From: Streptomyces sp. NBC_01723
Lineage (GTDB): Bacteria > Actinomycetota > Actinomycetes > Streptomycetales > Streptomycetaceae
Direction of reading: 5' to 3'
Length of the DNA stretch: 64,000 nt
NCBI RefSeq assembly: GCF_036246005.1
Contig: NZ_CP109171.1
Coordinates: forward strand, 6,622,001 to 6,686,000
Numbering within the stretch: position 1 is the stretch's first letter; every line of letters begins with the position of its first letter. This document shows positions 63,599 to 64,000 of this stretch, piece by piece. The notes below the pieces were generated by a model that saw nothing but the letters and a program-made list of their open reading frames with translations, did not search any database and was not told where the DNA came from. The position numbers were made by a program, and so were the translations under genes.

Positions 63599-63963
63599 CG
63601 GGCCAGGGGGAGGAGCCCTTCATCGCGGCCGTGAAGCCCCTGGTCGACGCCATCGGCGGCGAGATGGTCCCGCCGGACGAGGCCGGCCAGGACGATGTGG
63701 TGCTCTCCTGGGAGGGTGCCGACGTCGTCGCCGTGCGTCTGCCGCAGCTCGCCGACTCCCTGGACCACATCCTGGCCGCCCTGGAGCGCCGGCGGGGCAT
63801 GCCGCTGGCCGATCTGGACCGCAGGGCCAAGCAGGAGGTGGTGCGGATGCTGGAGGCGCGGGGCGCCTTCTCGGTGCGTCACGGCGTCGAGACCGTCGCG
63901 GGTGCCCTCGGCGTCAGCCGCTTCACCGTCTACAACTACCTCAACCGCGAGAAGGGCGCCTGA
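63595..63963 (+). CDS. Helix-turn-helix regulator with PucR-type C-terminus
   Basis: 122 residues. An N-terminal a/b part with unknown role, and a C-terminal helix-turn-helix (GVETVAGALGVSRFTVYNYLNREKG) of the type found at the end of PucR and Fis-like proteins. It overlaps the preceding stop (GTGA) and diverges from hyi-glxR, making it a possible local regulator of that pathway. Confidence 0.8.
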   Translation: MTGQGEEPFIAAVKPLVDAIGGEMVPPDEAGQDDVVLSWEGADVVAVRLPQLADSLDHILAALERRRGMPLADLDRRAKQEVVRMLEARGAFSVRHGVETVAGALGVSRFTVYNYLNREKGA

Positions 63964-64000
63964 GCCGGGACACCCGCCTGACCAGGCACGACACCGTCCA

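Overview
The window is high-GC actinobacterial DNA that looks like a Streptomyces chromosome. Coding capacity is dense, GC-rich third positions give long antisense shadow frames, GTG and TTG starts are common, and the families are typical of the genus (LAL and GAF-LuxR regulators, DUF2637, ALF-repeat and FG-GAP secreted proteins, a fused SecDF, a short MreB-like protein). From memory, the order resembles the S. coelicolor SCO6145-SCO6208 neighbourhood; this was not checked by alignment. I see no rRNA, tRNA, CRISPR, complete insertion sequence or prophage.

Layout. 1-5.5 kb: the tail of a Rieske oxidoreductase, an SDR dehydrogenase, the ribosome-assembly GTPase RsgA behind a 23-codon leader ORF, an Ada-AraC-AlkA fusion whose glycosylase lobe looks internally shortened, an Ogt-type methyltransferase, and a DUF456 membrane protein. 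5.5-14.1 kb: a LuxR-type regulator, a proline-rich PP2C-like protein, a PoxB-type pyruvate dehydrogenase, an RsbW-like ATPase, a DUF2637 membrane protein, an FhuF-like iron reductase behind a perfect iron-box palindrome, and a GntR regulator. 14.1-22.1 kb: fused SecDF, a small secreted protein, a two-component system, two tandem DksA/TraR-type zinc-finger proteins coupled to a short MreB-like protein, an Rv1733c-like membrane protein and a TPR protein.

22.3-31.1 kb is a purine catabolism block: a PucR regulator diverges from a three-subunit xanthine dehydrogenase, followed by an NCS2 purine permease and the maturation factor XdhC. It links logically to 56.4-63.2 kb, where gcl (glyoxylate carboligase), tartronate semialdehyde reductase, hydroxypyruvate isomerase and a catalase form the glyoxylate end of purine/allantoin breakdown. 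Their three promoter regions carry related CGGAA-type inverted repeats, so one regulator encoded elsewhere, such as an AllR-like IclR protein, may control them.

31.1-42.4 kb is more eroded. A glycosyltransferase pair is joined by tiny ATGA-coupled ORFs and followed by a decayed STAND/WD40 pseudogene. An AlkZ-like glycosylase, a trypsin-like protease and a LAL regulator come next. 41.5-46 kb holds a GAF-LuxR regulator and two coupled acyl-CoA ligases; a 186-bp structured element with 19-bp terminal inverted repeats sits directly upstream of the regulator's ribosome binding site, and a shorter relative lies at 28.1 kb.

46-56.3 kb is a secretion block. A Tat-exported coiled-coil ALF-repeat protein, a secreted protein ending in a non-specific nuclease domain and a cytoplasmic YwqG-like protein form a same-strand trio. 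It could be an effector/immunity system and is the best candidate for something undescribed. Beside it lie a small secreted protein, a trypsin-fold/FG-GAP protein lacking its catalytic His and Ser, and a zinc-ribbon protein with a degenerate Mrr-type nuclease fold.
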